Assembly: GCA_036417435.1 (NCBI GenBank)
Contig: CM070908.1
Span: 47,835,090 to 47,899,089 of the forward strand
Length of the DNA stretch: 64,000 bases
Direction: 5' to 3'
From: Inia geoffrensis
Lineage: Eukaryota; Chordata; Mammalia; Artiodactyla; Iniidae
The translations under genes were made by a program, and so were the position numbers. The stretch's first letter is position 1; each line of letters begins with the position of its first letter. Shown here piece by piece: positions 1 through 13,343 of the stretch. The notes beneath the pieces were generated by a model that worked only from the letters and a program-made list of their open reading frames with translations, made no database searches and was not told the DNA's origin.

Positions 1-808
1 CTCCCTCCCCACAGCCTGAGTGAGCCAGAGCCCCCGAAGCAGCTGCTCCTTTCACCCCGTCCTGTGAGTGAAGAACAGACACCCTCAGGCAACCTAAGTG
101 CAGAGGCAGGGCCAAATCCAAAGCTGAATCCCAGGAGCTGTGCAAACAAAGAAGAGGAAGGGAAATTTCTCCCAGCAGCCTCAGGAGCATCAGATTAAAT
201 CTCCACAGTCAACTTGATGTACCCCACATCTGTGGAATACCTGAATAGACAACGAATCATCCCAAATTGAGGAGGTGGACTTTGGGAGTAATGATATATG
301 TGTATATATATTTTTTTCCCCCCATTTTTCTGTTTTTGTGAGTGTGTATGCGTATGCTTCTGTGTATGATTTTGTCTGTATAACTTTGCTTTTACCATTT
401 GTTCTAGGGTTCTGTCTGTCCGTTTTTTTTTTTTCGGTATACTTTTCAGCGCTTGTTACCATTGGTGGATTTGTATTTTAGTTTGGTTGTTCCTTCTTTC
501 TTTTTTATTAATTACTTTAAAATATTTTTTTAATAATTATTTTGTGTTTTATTTTAATAACTTTTATTTTACCTCTTTCTTTTTCTTTCCTTCTTTTGTT
601 TCTTTTCTCTTTCTTTCTATTCTTTCTTTCTCTTTCTTTCTTTGTTCATTTCTCCTTCCATCTATCCTTCCTTCCTTCCTTTCTTTCTTTCTTTCTTCCT
701 TTCTTTCTTTTTCTTTCTTTCTTTCTTCCTTCCTTCCTTCCTTCCTTCCTTCCTTCCTTCCTTCCTTCCTTCCTTCCTTCCTTCCTTCCTTCCTTCCTTC
801 CTTCCTTC

Positions 809-856
<48 letters not shown>

Positions 857-1500
857 TTTGTTTGTTTGTTGTTTCTTTCGTTCTTTCCCTTCCTCCCTCC
901 CTCCCTTCCTTCCTTTGTCTCCTTTGCCGTGTAGATGAAAGGCTCTTGGTGCTCCAGCCAGGCGCCAGGGCTGTGCCTCTGAGGTGGGAGAGCCAAGTTC
1001 AGAACATTGGTCCACCAGAGACCTACAAGCTCCACGTAATATCAAGTGGCAAAAATCTCCCAGAGATCTCCATCCCAACGCCAAAATTCAGTGCCACTCA
1101 ACGACCAGCAAGCTATACTGCTGGACACCATATGCCAAACAACTAGCAAGACAGGAACATAACCCCACCCAGTAGCAGAGAGTCTGCCTAAAATCATAAT
1201 AAGGTCACAGACACCCCAAAAATCACCACCAGACATGGACCTGCCCACCAGAAAGACAAGATCCAGCCTCATCCACCAGAGCACAGACACTAGTCCCCTA
1301 CACCAGGAAGCCTACACAACCCGCTGAACCGACTTTACCCACTGGGGGCAGACACAAAAAACAAAGGGAACTACGAACCTGCAGCCTGCGAAGACGAGAC
1401 CCCAAACACAGTAAGTTAAGCAAAATGAGAAGACAGAGAAACACAGCAGAGGAAGGAGCAAGGAAAAAACCCACCAGACCTAACAAATGAACAGGAAATA
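1..1500 (+). other. L1 5' untranslated region
   Basis: Non-coding leader of the L1, with the T-rich blocks and TGTGTATGCGTATGCTTCTG-type text I recognise from artiodactyl/cetacean L1 leaders. From about 930 to 1500 it becomes A/C-rich, as expected upstream of ORF1. ORFs of 90-219 codons across this part are simple-sequence artefacts. Confidence 0.7.
555..932. repeat. (TTCC/TTTC)n polypyrimidine microsatellite inside L1 leader
   Basis: An almost pure pyrimidine tract on the plus strand. A long uninterrupted (CTTC)n block runs about 725-810 and is flanked on both sides by (CTTT)n blocks. It lies inside the L1 5'UTR, where T-rich leader sequence probably seeded it. Such tracts are highly length-variable and the exact count is prone to assembly error. 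Confidence 0.95.
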
Positions 1501-1519
1501 GGCAGTCTGCCTGAAAAAT

Positions 1520-2310
1520 AATTCAGAATAATGATAGTAAAGATGATCCAATATCTTGGAAATAGAATGGAGAAAATACAAGAAACGTTTTAATAAGGAC
1601 CTAGAAGAACTAAAGAGAAAAACATTCATGAACAACACAATAAATGAAATCAAAAATTCTCTAGAAGGAATGAATAGCAGAATAGCTGAGGCAAAAGAAC
1701 GGATAAGTGACCTGGAAGATAAAATAGTGGAAATAACTACTGCAGAGCAGAATAAAGAAAAAAGAATGAAAAGAATTGAGGACAGTCTCAGAGACCTCTG
1801 GGACAATATTAAACGCACCAACATTCAAATTATAGGGGTCCCAGAAGAAGAAGAGAAAAAGGGACTGAGAAAATATTCAAAGAGCTTATAGTTGAAAACT
1901 TCCCTAATATGGGAAAGGAAATAGTTAAGTCCAGGAAGCACAGAGAGTCCCATACAGGATAAATCCAAGGAGAAACACGCCAAGACACATATTAAACAAA
2001 GTATCAAAAATAAAATACAACGAAAAAATATTAAAAGCAGCAAGGGAAAAACAACAAATAACATGCAAGGGAATCACCATAAAGTTAACAGCTGATCTTT
2101 CAGCAGAAACTCTGCAAGCCAGGAGGGACGGGCAGGATATATGTAAAGTGATGAAGTAGAAAAACCTACAACCAAGATAACTCTAACAAGCAAGGATCTC
2201 ATTCAGATTTGATGGAGAAATTAAAACCTTTACAGACAAGCAAAAGCTGAGAGAATTCAGCACCACCAAACCAGCTTTACAACAAATGCTAAAGGAGCTT
2301 CTCTAGGCAG
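1520..2310 (+). pseudogene. L1 ORF1 remnant (RNA-binding chaperone)
   Basis: Degenerate L1 ORF1. The longest open piece (1556-1891, 111 aa) is rich in Lys/Glu and shows heptad-like spacing, typical of the ORF1p coiled coil, then the NIQIIGVPEEE segment that begins the RRM-like domain in L1 ORF1 proteins. Downstream the frame is interrupted repeatedly, and similarity continues in other frames to about 2310 (text like AETLQARR near 2105). Intact ORF1p trimers coat L1 RNA; this copy cannot encode one. Confidence 0.85.
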
Positions 2311-2364
2311 GAAACAAAAGAGAAGGTAAAGACCTAAAGTAACAAACCCAAAACAATTAAGAAA

Positions 2365-5300
2365 ATGATAATAGGAACATACATATCAATAATTAGCTTA
2401 AATGTAAATGGATTATGTGCTCCAACCAAAAGACATAGACTGGCTGAATGGATAGAAAGACAAGACCCATATGTATGGTGGCTTCAAGAGACCAACTTCA
2501 GACCCAGGTACACGTACAGACTGAAAGTGAGGGGATGGAAAAAGATATCCCGTGCAAATGAAATCAAAAGAAAGCTGGAGTAGCAATTCTCATTTCAGAC
2601 AAAATATACTTTAAAACAAAGACTATTACAAGAGACAAAGAAGGACACTACATAATGATCAAGGGATCAATCCAAGAAAAAGATACAACAGTTGTAAATA
2701 TTTATGCACCCAGCATAGGAGCACCTCAGTACCTAAGGCAGATTCTAATAGCAATAAAAGGGGAAATTGACAGTAACACAATAATAGTAGGGGACTTTAA
2801 CACCTCACTTTCACCAATGGACAGATCATCCAAAATGAAAATAAATAAGGAAACACAAGCTTTACATGATACATTGAACAAGATGGACTTAATTGATATT
2901 TATAGGACACACCATCCAAAAACAACAGAATACACTTTATTCTCAAGTGCTCATCGAACATTCTCCAGGAAAGATCATATATTGGGTCACAGATTAAGCC
3001 TTGGTAAATTTAAGAAGATTGAAATGATATCAAGGATCTTTTCTGACCACAGTGCTATGAGACTAGATAACAATTACAGGAAAAAAATCTGTAAAAAATA
3101 CAAACACATGGATGCTAAGCAGTACACTGCTTAATAACCAAGAGATCACTGAAAAAATCAAAGAGGAAATCAAAAAATACCTAAAAACAAATGACAATGA
3201 ATACACAATGACCCAAAACCTATGGGATGCAACAAAAGCAGTTCTAAGAGGGAAGTTTATAGCAATACAATCCTACCTTAAGAAACAAGAAACAGCTCAA
3301 ATAAACAACCTAACCTTACACCTAAAGAAATTAGAGAAAGAAGAAGAAAAAAACCCAAAGTTAGCAAAAGGAAAGAAATCATAAAGATCAGATCAGAAAT
3401 AAATGAAAATGAAATGAAGGAAACGACAGCAAGGATCAGTACAACTAAAAACTGGTTGTTTGCTAAGATAAACAAAATTGATAAGCCATTAGCCAGACTC
3501 ATCAAGAAAAAAAGGGAGAAGACTCAAACCAATAGAATTAGAAATGAAAAATGAGAAGTAACAACTGACACTGCAGAAATACAAAGGATCGTGAGAGATT
3601 ACTACAAGCAACTCTGTGCCAATAAAATGGACAACCTGGAAGAAATGGACAAATTCTTAGAAAAGCACAACTTCCAAGACTGAACCAGGAAGAAATAGAA
3701 AATATGAACAGACCAATCACAAGCACTGAAATTGAAACTGTTATTAAAAATCTTCCAACAAACAATAGCCCAGGACCAGATGGATTCACAGGTGAATTCT
3801 ACCAAACACTTAGAGAAGAGCTAACACCTATCCTTCTCAAACTCTTCCAAAATATAGCAGAAGGAGGAGCACTCTCAAACTCATTCTTCAAGGCCAGCAT
3901 CACCCTTACACCAAAACCAGACAAAGATGTCATAAAAAAAGAAAACTACAGGCCAGTATCACTGATGAACATAGATACAAAAATCCTCAACAAAATACTA
4001 GCAAACAGAATCCAACAGCACATTAAAAGGTTCATACAATATGATCAGGTGGGGTTTATCCCAGGAATGCAAGGATTCTTCAATATATGCAATCAGACAA
4101 CGTGGTACAGCATATTAACAAATTGAAGGAGAAAAACCATATGATCATCTCAATAGATGCAGAGAAAGCTTTTGACAAAATTCAGCACCCGTTTATGATA
4201 AAAGCTCTCCAGAAAGTAGGCATAGAGGGGACTCACCTCAACCTAATAAAGGCCATATATGACAAACCCACAGCCAACATCATCCTCAATGGAGTAAAAC
4301 TGAGCATTTCCACTAAGATCAGGAACAAGACAAGGTTGCCCACTCTCACCACTATTATTCAACATAGTTTTGGAAGTTTTAGCCACAGCAATCAGAGAAG
4401 AGAAAGAAAGAAAAGGAATCCAAATCGGAAAAGAAGAAGTAAAGCTGTCACTTTTTGCAGATGACATGATAGCATATATAGAGAATCCTAAAGATACTAC
4501 CAGAAAACTACTAGAGCTAATCAATGAATTTGGTAAAGTAGCAGGATACAGAATTAACGCACAGAGATCTCTGGCATTCTTATACACCAATGATGAAAAG
4601 TCTGAAAGTGAAATTAAGAAAGCACTCCCATTTACCATTGCAACTAAAATAATAAAATATCTAGGAATAAACCTACCTAAGGAGACAAAAGACCTGTATG
4701 CAGAAAATTATAAGACACTGATGAAAGAAAGTAAAGATGATACAAATAGATGGACAGACATACCATGCTCTTGGATTGGAAGAATCAACATTGTGAAAAT
4801 GACTCTACTACCCAAAGCAATCTACAGATTCAATGCAATCCCTATCAAACTGCCACTGGCATTTTTCACAGAACTAGAAGAAAAAATTTCACAATTTGTA
4901 TGGAAACACAAAAGACCCTGAATAGCCAAAGCCATCTTGCAAAAGAAAAGTGGAGCTGGAGCAATCAGGCTCCCTGACTTCATACTATACTCCAAAGCTA
5001 CAGTAATCAAGACTGTATGGTACCGGCACAAAAACAGAAATATAGATAAATAGAACAGGATAGAAAGCCCAGACATAAACCCACGCACGTATGGTCACCT
5101 TATCTTTGATGAAGGAGGCAAGAATATACAGTGGAGAAAAGGCAGCCTCTTCAATAACTGGAGCTGGGAAAACTGGACAGCATGTAAAAGAATGAAAATA
5201 GAACACTCCCTAACCCCATACAGAAAAATAAACTCAAAATGGATTAAAGACCTAAATGTGAGGCCAGACACTATCAAACTCTTAGAGGAAAACATAGGCA

Positions 5301-6160
5301 GAACACTCTATTTTTGACCCAGCTCCTAGAGAGATGGAAATAAAAACAGAAATAAACAAATGGAACCTAATGAAACTTCAAAGCTTTTGCACAGCAGAGG
5401 CAACCGTAAACAAGACAACCCTCAGAATGGGAGAAAATATTTGCAAATGAAGCAAGTGACAGAGGATTAATCTCCAAAATTTACAAGCAGCTCATGCAGC
5501 TCAATCGCAAAAAAACAAACAGTGCAATACAAAAATGGGCAGAAGATTTAAATAGCTATTTCTCCAAAGAACATATACAGATTGCCAACAAACACATGAA
5601 ACAATGCTGAATGTCATTAATCATTTGAGAAATGCAAATCTAAACTGCAATGCAATATCACCTCACACCTGTTAGTATGGGCATCATCAAAAAATCTAGA
5701 AACAATAAATGCTGGAGAGGGTGTGGAAATAAGGGAACCCTCTTGCACTGTTGGTGGGAATGTAAATTGATACAGCCACTATGGAGAACAGTATGGAGGT
5801 CCCTTAAAAAACTAAAAATAGAACTACCATGTGACCCAGGAATCCCACTACTGAGCAAACCATAATTCAAAAAGAGTCATGTACCACAGTGCTCATTGCA
5901 GCTCTATTTACAATAGCTAGGACATGGAAGCAACCTAAGTGTCCTGGCGACAGATGAATGGATACAGAAGATGTGGCACATATATACAATGGAATATTAC
6001 TTAGCCATAAAAAGAAACGAAACTGAGTTATTTGTAGTGAGGTGGATGGACCTAGAGTCTGTCATACAGAGTGAAGTAAGTCAGAAAGAGAAAAACACAT
6101 ACCATGTGGTAAACACATATATATGGAATCTAAAAAAAAAAAGGTCATGAAGAACCCACG
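2365..6160 (+). pseudogene. L1 ORF2 remnant (endonuclease + reverse transcriptase)
   Basis: Broken L1 ORF2. An N-terminal endonuclease start is open at 2365-2583 (SLNVNGL, then QET), continuing in another frame at 2655-3134 (VGDFN and SDHSAM, the catalytic-site motifs of APE-type nucleases). The reverse-transcriptase region spans about 3704-4921 in three overlapping frames; NSPGPDG and the FADD active-site box (near 4455) are visible. The Cys-containing C-terminal part ([16 protein letters not shown]) is at 5650-5865. At least five frame breaks separate these pieces, so no full protein can be made. Confidence 0.92.
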
Positions 6161-6509
6161 GGCAAGGCGGGAATAAAGACACAGACCTACTAGAGAATGG
6201 ACTTGAGGTCACGGGGAGGGGGAAGGGTAAGCTGGGACAAAGAGAGTGGGAGTGTATATATGGACATATATATACTACCAAATGTAAAATAGATAGCTAG
6301 TGGGAAGCAGTCACATAGCACAGGGAGATCAGCTTGGTGCTTTGTGACCAGGTAGAAGGGTGGGATAGGGAGGGTGGGAGGGAGACGCTAGAGGCAGAGG
6401 AGATATGGGGATATATGTATATGTATAGCTGATTCACTTTGTTATAAAACAGAAACTAACACACCATTGTGAAGCAATTATACTCCAATAAAAATGTTAA
6501 AAAAAAAAC
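6161..6509 (+). other. L1 3'UTR and poly(A) tail
   Basis: Purine-rich GGGAGGGTGGGAGGGAG-like stretch (about 6365-6390), then the conserved L1 tail ending AATAAA and a short A-run. The tail is only about nine A's long, consistent with decay after insertion. Confidence 0.85.
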
Positions 6510-8192
6510 TGTCTACAAATTGAGTTAAAATTTTGTTCTAGTTAGTGAGTATGTATTATAGAGTATATATACAAGCACGAGAGTTGGTCCTTTAAAAATC
6601 TTATTTGTATTTAAAAACACACATATATGACTTATCAAGTTATTACATTATTATTGTAATCCTGTATATCGTCCAGGGAAACTCTCAGCTCATTCTGTTA
6701 ACTCTGGTCATATATGTATATTAGACTTGTATATGCCCAGTTTCTGAGTTTCACTAAAAAGAGGCTGAGTCCAATATACCATTGTTGAGTTGTATAGGTT
6801 AGTTAGTGTCCTTGGTAGGTAATATTCTTTTCACATTGATACAGTGACTCTTTTTTTTTGCTATGTCAGTATTTTGAGTGGGCCTATTTGAATATGAACA
6901 CTTCTGCCTCACAATGCAGAGTCAGTTTAGATGGGCAGCCGGCAAACCTCTTCATGCTTTTGACCTTGAAGGAACGTTGGTTTTCCTATACATAGTGGTT
7001 TATACTGGGTGATTTATAGGGTTAATTGTTATTCAGATTGGATTCTTCACCTTTTTCCCTACACATTTTAACGTGCCATTTAATGAATGTAAAGTTATGC
7101 AAAGCATTCTTATTAAATAGACTTGTTAAGTATGTCTTTCCTATCTGCTACATGGTTCCTACTGAGAGTGTTAATATTCAAATATTCATTTATGATGGGG
7201 GTTATTCGGGAATATGCCTAATAAAAATATACCATATTCTTCATCTTCAAATTATCACTGTTAAAGAATACATTCCATAATGATATTTTTCAGTAGTAGA
7301 TGGAATATCTCAGATTTCTTCTATTTCCCTTTCGTTTTAAAGGAAAAGTTCCAAGGTCATGGCATCTATAAACTGGTTAGGAACTGACGTATACTGTGGA
7401 GTAAAAATTGAAGCTGAGTTGCCCTCTAGGGGTTCAGTTTTAACACAACACATTTTGAAATAAGTAATGAGATCTTTGGGGGAGGGGTCCATCTGCTGAA
7501 TGGGGAGTCTGTTCATTTTCTGTGTCCTGTGACTAGTCAGAGTAAACTGACTGCACTAGTGAAAATGAGAATGTCCCTGTTTTGTAACCTACAGGCAGTT
7601 TAATCACACATCCTTTTTGGGATTTTTTGGTTTGCTTTTAAAGTCAGAGCATGTGTGCCAGACTAATCCAGCCATAAACGTACTTTCAAGAATTATTTGG
7701 TGATAGATCCACGGATTCTTTTCTGATACTCCTTTGCCTCCTCAGTGTCACCTCTTAAGCACTTTTAGGTCAGCTGCCATCCCTCTTCTGCCCAGACCCA
7801 GTGCAGACCCTAGTGAGGTGGTTTAATTGTGAATCTTAATTCTCTCAGGATGTGATAATGAGATTTGAGTGGCATCTTTGTGGACTGGGTCTCCAGCCTA
7901 AATGGTGCCCAGCTTTATATTGCTTGAGGTCCAGTTCTCTTCGGACTCTGTCTCTGGCACAAAGTGCTCTACTGTGTAATTGTAGAGTTAGGCTCTTTAC
8001 TGTTTAGAAAGAGGGAGCAATTTTTTTTTTTCCATTATTGAAAGTGTTAACTGAACTTGGTCTTGAGTAAATGGTAAATATGGAGTTTATTTTGTGTGTA
8101 GATATTTAAATGTTCTGTATATTTCAGCACATTTGTATATCAAATATAAAAATTCACATGGTTATTGATATATTTTTAAAACGTTAGTGTAT

Positions 8193-8196
<4 letters not shown>

Positions 8197-8226
<30 letters not shown>
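8197..8226. repeat. (TG)n microsatellite
   Basis: About 15 perfect TG repeats. Confidence 0.97.
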
Positions 8227-8227
<1 letters not shown>

Positions 8228-8507
8228 ATGTATGTTTTAATAATGCTCTTTGATTCCCTTTGGGAAGGGTGCTATAAAACTTTACTTCTTTAAATATATT
8301 TTTTTCACCTCTGTAGTTATATTGAGATTTTCCATTCTTTTTCTCATGGTTATGGAAAAACCTTGATTACTAACTGTCAGAACCTATATTTTATCATTAA
8401 TTTGTAATTATTTTTAAAGTTTGGGTTTTATCTGTTAATTATTTTAATACCTGAAAACTCATTGGATTTTGATGTATATTAAAATATTAAATTGGCTGTG
8501 GTGTAGA

Positions 8508-8690
8508 TTTGTGCTGTCCAGTTTAGTAGTCACTAGTCACAGGAGCGACTTCATTTTTCTTAGTGACACTACCCACACTTCACATGCTCACTAGCCACAT
8601 GTGGACTGTGGCTGCCATACTGTATAATCCAGACACTAATCATCACCACCACTGCAGAAAGTTTTATGGGACAACAGCGGTATAGATATA
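8508..8690. mobile_element. Degenerate hAT-type DNA transposon fragment
   Basis: Contains TGTGCTGTCCAGTTTAGTAG and, about 60 bases later, CTAGCCACATGTGG...GTGGCTGCCATACTG. These resemble the ends of a common mammalian non-autonomous hAT (MER-class) element. No clear target duplication; family not resolved. Confidence 0.5.
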
Positions 8691-9571
8691 TGAATCATCT
8701 TCAGTGTATTTTTTAAAACATCTTAATATTGGTAGTTCACTGTGTAAAATGAACTGAAACATATAAACATTATATGCCTTTATATTTTCTTCTCTTTAAT
8801 CAAAAGAATATTTTGGAAATAACTAATTGAAACGGATCACACATGCAATACTTTTACCTATTTATCTTAAAGATCAGCCTTTATTACAGGCTAAGTGATA
8901 TCAAATGCTGTAATAAAAATTATATATTTTTGAAATATGTAAATATATCTACTTTATCTCCATCTTGTGGTAGAAATATATGGAAATCCTGTTCTTAAGA
9001 ATATAGTTAAACTGTATACATCTTTACACTGACTTACCCTGCTCTTTCTCATTACTGTAAATGAATTAAGTGTTTATTAACAAAGTTTTAGGTCTTATTC
9101 AAGGAGCCAGTTAAAAATAATTTTAGATTTTATAATTACTATTAAGGGGGAAATCCAGAACTACAGCTGCCATTCGAATATGTTGGAATATTAAAACAAA
9201 GAATACAAACATTTTAGTCATGGTTGAGAGAAAAACAAATACGAGAGCTTTAGCTGCTTATGTGCAGATGTAGTTATTTTGTTGTTAAAGAGGATTATGG
9301 TAAATATGTTTCTGTGATAAATCTATGAAGCTCCATGAATTGTTTCTTACTGCCACATAGTTTTTTTAAAAATACTTTTGATTTTTAAGGTTTCTAGTTT
9401 GTGAATGTACTCAGCGGTTTTGTGGATGATTATCATTGTAAAATTATTTTTGGAAGTAAATTTTAAAATGAGCATTAAAACAATTTGTAAACGATAGCAT
9501 TCCACATAAATGCATAAAATTATCTTTTTAAATCCTAGTATGAAATATCAAAGGTTTAAGAACATACTTTT

Positions 9572-9783
9572 TTTTTTTTTTTTTTTTTTTTGCGGTACGC
9601 GGGCCTGTCACTGTTGTGGCGTCTCCCGTTGCGGAGCACAGGCTCCGGACGCGCAGGCTCAGCAGCCATGGCTCACGGGCCCAGTTGCTCCACGGCATGT
9701 GGAATCTTCCCGGACCCGGGCGCGAACCTGTGTCCCTGCATCGGCAGGTGGACTCTCAACCACTGCGCCACCAGGGAAGCCAT
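9572..9783 (-). mobile_element. CHR-type SINE (cetacean, tRNA-Glu derived)
   Basis: Reverse-oriented SINE: poly(T) at left, GCGGTACGCGGGCC tail, and the tRNA-like head (complement of GGCTTCCCTGGTGGCGCAGT) at right, with the pol III B-box (complement of GGGTTCG) between them. A perfect 14-bp duplication AAGAACATACTTTT flanks it at 9558-9571 and 9784-9797, so both boundaries are secure. Confidence 0.97.
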
Positions 9784-11039
9784 AAGAACATACTTTTAAA
9801 TCAGATTTATTTGGGTTAGATTTATTTAAAATTTTTTAAATTAAATAATTAAAAATATTTCTTAAAAAATTTTTTAACAGATTATGTTTAACCGAATATT
9901 CTTAATTTTTATATTCTTTTAGCTTAAGTGTTTTTTTTTTAGTTAACTAATATAATTTACAAAGCAACATTAATTTAGAGTTAAGTTTTTATATGGGAAA
10001 GTATGAATGCTCTAGGAATTCTGAAAGAAAATTTTAGTTAAATTCCAAGAATTTAGGAAGAATTTTATTCAACAAATAGACTTTGAAGCTAGGTTAGATT
10101 TAGATAGCTTTTTTTTTTTTTTCTTTCTAAACTCTGTTTATCTTATTAACTATTAGGGAAGAAATAGCCTATAAACAGGTAACACCTAAATAACCTATTT
10201 AGAAGGTATCCCGAATAGGAGTTAAAACATGAAAGCTGAATACAATGCAGCATTTTTTGGGACAGTGACCAGAGATTAGCCTAATTATAAGACTAGCTTA
10301 GGACCCTGTTTTGGTGTTCCTTGAAAGCCTAGCAAAAAAGTCTAGACCTAATATAATAGAAAACAGGGATTTCCATGTAGCAAAGCTTTTTATTTAGGGA
10401 AATTCTGTGATCTTAGAAACCTAGCAGTAGATGGAGCTTTTGAGGTTAACTAGTCCCAGTTCAGGAATCTTTCCAACAATATATGAGACTTTCCGTTTTC
10501 AATAGCTCTGCCCCAATTCAGACTTTTATTATTTACCTCCTCCTGCATCTGATTGTTAGTTTTTTAGAAAACATCATTCTTTTAATAAGAATTATAAATT
10601 CTCGATTTATATAATGTAAGGAATATAGAAAGTATGAAACCCCCTCCACAAAATTACCCTAAATGTCAACATTCACAAATACAGGTATCTCTCTGTGAAC
10701 ATATATGGAAGGGATTACATAAAATACATGATTTTTAAAAGTTGAATTTAGCAAAACAAAACTAAACTGAAAGATTTGCTGAAGTTCAGGTAAAATTTTC
10801 TGGATTAAAAAATGTATTACATCCAAATTTGCCTCAGATCTTAAGAAAAGATTATATAAAAACCATTAATAAACTTGAGTCATTGTGTTTTTTAAATTTC
10901 ATATTCTAATTATGAACAGTATTGAAAATATTATTATACTCCCTCCACATCCTGACTTTTAGGGTCCCGGTTTTATAAGTTGTATTTTTACAATTTATAA
11001 TACTTCTTTTCTATAACTATGAATTCATTGCTCACCACA

Positions 11040-12480
11040 TCTTCTCCTAGTTGTATTTCTTTGTTTTGATCCATTGCTTGATGGGCTGGATTTCATTGTC
11101 ACATAGTTTATTTAAGAAGAATCTTTGGGCTCTAGAATCCTTACTATCATGTTTGGAAATGACTACTTGTTGCCTTATACGTGTGTGACATGTAGGGTGG
11201 GTGTAGAATTGTCGGGTAATGTTTTTCCCCTCAGAACTTTGCACATGTTGCATTCATGTTTTATGACATTGGATGTTGCTCTGGGAAGTCAGAGGCCTGC
11301 CTGACTTTGGTCCCCGCCCCACCTTGCAACCATCTTGCCATAGATGATTTGACTTTTTGTGTTTGGATAGTAGAAAAATTCTTTCTTTACCCTGAGTTTG
11401 GCATCTCGGGTGTTTATTGCCCTGTTTCAGTTCTTTCTGGAATATACTGTGTCCTCCTGCTTTGTAGATTCAGTTCTTCATGTTAGAGAACTTTTCTTAA
11501 ATTGTCATTTGAAATATCTTTTTTTCTTTTCCTTTTTTGAATTCTCTACCTCTAAGATGCCAGTCATCCTTTGACATGAACTTTGACATGGGATTAACAC
11601 TTGATGTTATTTGCTGCATCACAAATTACACCAAACTCTGTGGCCTCAAACAGCACACATTTATCATCTCTCAGTTTCTGTGGGTCAGGACTCAAACAGG
11701 GCGTGGGTGCCAGGAGGCTGCGGTCTTTCCAGGCCACCTTAGAAGCTGCCTACAGTAATTGCCTACCACACCTTGGTTTTCTCTACCTTTACATGACCTT
11801 TTAAAATTTTCCTCTGTATTTATGGTGATTATCCTAAGTCGTTCTTGTAAAATCTCTCACTTGAATTTTAGCTGTGTCTACTCTATTCCCTATTATTTAT
11901 TACCACTATTATGGGTTTGTTTTGGTCTTCAGTTTATATTTTTATCTCTTCTTTCATCTCACTCTGTTTTATCAGCCATTCCTTGAAGTCTAGCTTTCTT
12001 GAATTTATGCTTTATGAAGTTCTTATGTAGTGTGACATCTGAGATGAATCTTCTTTTCCTTAGGGTGTGTTTGCAGAGTTGCCCTGCTGTTTCTCTGAAA
12101 AGTTGTGTGTTAATTCTCTCTAACACTCCTGCCACCTTTTTCTGATGTTTCTCGTCCCTAGTGGGAGCCTGGAGGGAGGGGAGAAGGAGCTCGCAGGCCA
12201 GTGCAGTGTTTCTGTTAAATAGCCCTTGGGGCTGTGTCCTCTTGCCTATGGGGTTGCCTCTGGGTGCCCATCTCTGTTAACTGGGGAGCCTGGGGAATGG
12301 CAGCCCTGGGGGCTCTTCTTCCCCTGCTGGGTCCTCTGAGGGGCTGAAGGCTTTTATTCTACAGGTTTTGTTTTGTTTTTTTCCTTTTCTCTAGGATTCC
12401 CGTTTATGCCCTTTGTCTGCTTCTCTCAAGGATGAGGGGTGCTAGTAGTGTGAATTCTCAGGACTTTCTTAGCTCATTTT
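11040..12480 (-). mobile_element. Possible ancient L1M-like remnant
   Basis: Text such as the stretches near 11150-11260, 11400-11530 and 11850-12000 resembles the antisense of old L1 3' regions. Similarity is weak and interrupted around 11600-11760 by a different repeat. Low certainty. Confidence 0.35.
11600..11760 (-). mobile_element. Old LTR-like repeat fragment
   Basis: Contains CACAAATTACACCAAACTCTGTGG and ACAGCACACATTTATCATCTC-like text, the degenerate form of a sequence shared with the outer repeat at 25.1 kb and with antisense MaLR LTRs. Exact family not resolved. Confidence 0.4.
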
Positions 12481-13343
12481 CTCTTCCCAGTGTGTTCTGG
12501 GGGTAAAGTGGGGGTGGAAGCTGGGCTGAGCCTTGCCAGAGTCTTTTCTTTCTCAGCTGTTCCTTTTTAAATTATGGTATAAGACCATGGCTATACCTTT
12601 TTACTTTATTGTGGAAGCTAGCCAATGTTTCCTTTTTTAAAACAACTTTTGTTCACTTTTTTTGAGGAAGGGTTTATGAGCTTGAAATATCCTGCAGTTT
12701 GTAGCCAGAGCTATCCCCAGTATCTGTTGCCTGAATTGTTTTCTTAGCATATAGACTAGATTTCTCTATCTAGAAAATTTCCTTTCCTTCCCCAACTTTA
12801 CCCTAACTAAGTATTGCTGCTGGGTAGAGCTTGCTGAAGTGTACTGTTTGGTCCGTGTCATTCTGCACTGCCTGTAGGGTCCAGTCTAAACTCTTACTTT
12901 TAAGGTCTTCCAGGATGTTACTTAAGCCTGCTCTACTAGTCACAGTCTTGCTTTTTTCCTTGAGCTTTGGCTCTGGCTAAATTTAAGTATTTCCAGTTTC
13001 CCATACATGCGCTGGGTCGGTTTCCAAGATGTGGCCAGTCCATAACATGGCCTGTGTACCCCTGCGGTTTTTAGACCTCCCAGTCTTCTGATCCCTTTGT
13101 CTAGGAACACACTCATTTGTCCAGATCCATCTTAATGTGTGGTCCCCAGAGAAGAGCACAGAGAGGCTGTGAGCTGCCACTGCGATTGTGACACTGATAT
13201 TAATACGAGTGGTCCAGGTGTCCTGTTGTTTTTCATATCATGGGATCACATTGACTTTATCTGTCATTCTCTTCTAAAATTTGAATGTTGTTTTAAAATG
13301 TAAATGCAGGAATTTGTGTTTATTCCTGAGAAATTTCACCTTT

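Larger units (their letters stand above)
1..6509 (+). mobile_element. Nearly full-length LINE-1, inactive
   Basis: L1 retrotransposon in sense orientation. In order it shows a 5'UTR (1 to about 1500), an ORF1 remnant, an ORF2 remnant with endonuclease and reverse-transcriptase motifs, and a 3'UTR ending with AATAAA (about 6488) and a short A-run at 6500-6509. Both ORFs are broken by stops and frameshifts, so it cannot be autonomous. The 3' terminal sequence (GAAGCAATTATACTCC then AATAAA) recurs in the small L1 insertion near 63.7 kb, so the same broad L1 lineage was active more than once here. The 5' end may lie outside the window, so no target-site duplication could be tested. Confidence 0.95.
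6510..9557. other. AT-rich non-coding DNA, no gene seen
   Basis: No exon or RNA gene recognised on either strand. Apart from a TG microsatellite (8197) and a hAT-like fossil (about 8508) I see only unique, AT-rich sequence. It is probably CMC1 intron, inferred from the downstream plus-strand exons. Confidence 0.6.
9798..13328. other. Non-coding DNA, mostly old repeat remnants
   Basis: No exon recognised. From about 11040 the sequence becomes more repeat-like (see the L1-like and LTR-like calls); the first 1.2 kb is AT-rich and featureless. Confidence 0.55.

Noticed and set aside
487..1146. 219-codon ORF rich in Phe/Leu/Ser, and antisense Lys/Glu/Arg-rich ORFs
   Set aside because: Direct translation of the TTCC/TTTC microsatellite and L1 leader; no protein meaning.
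2365..6160. A functional L1 ORF2
   Set aside because: At least five frame breaks between endonuclease and C-terminal segments.
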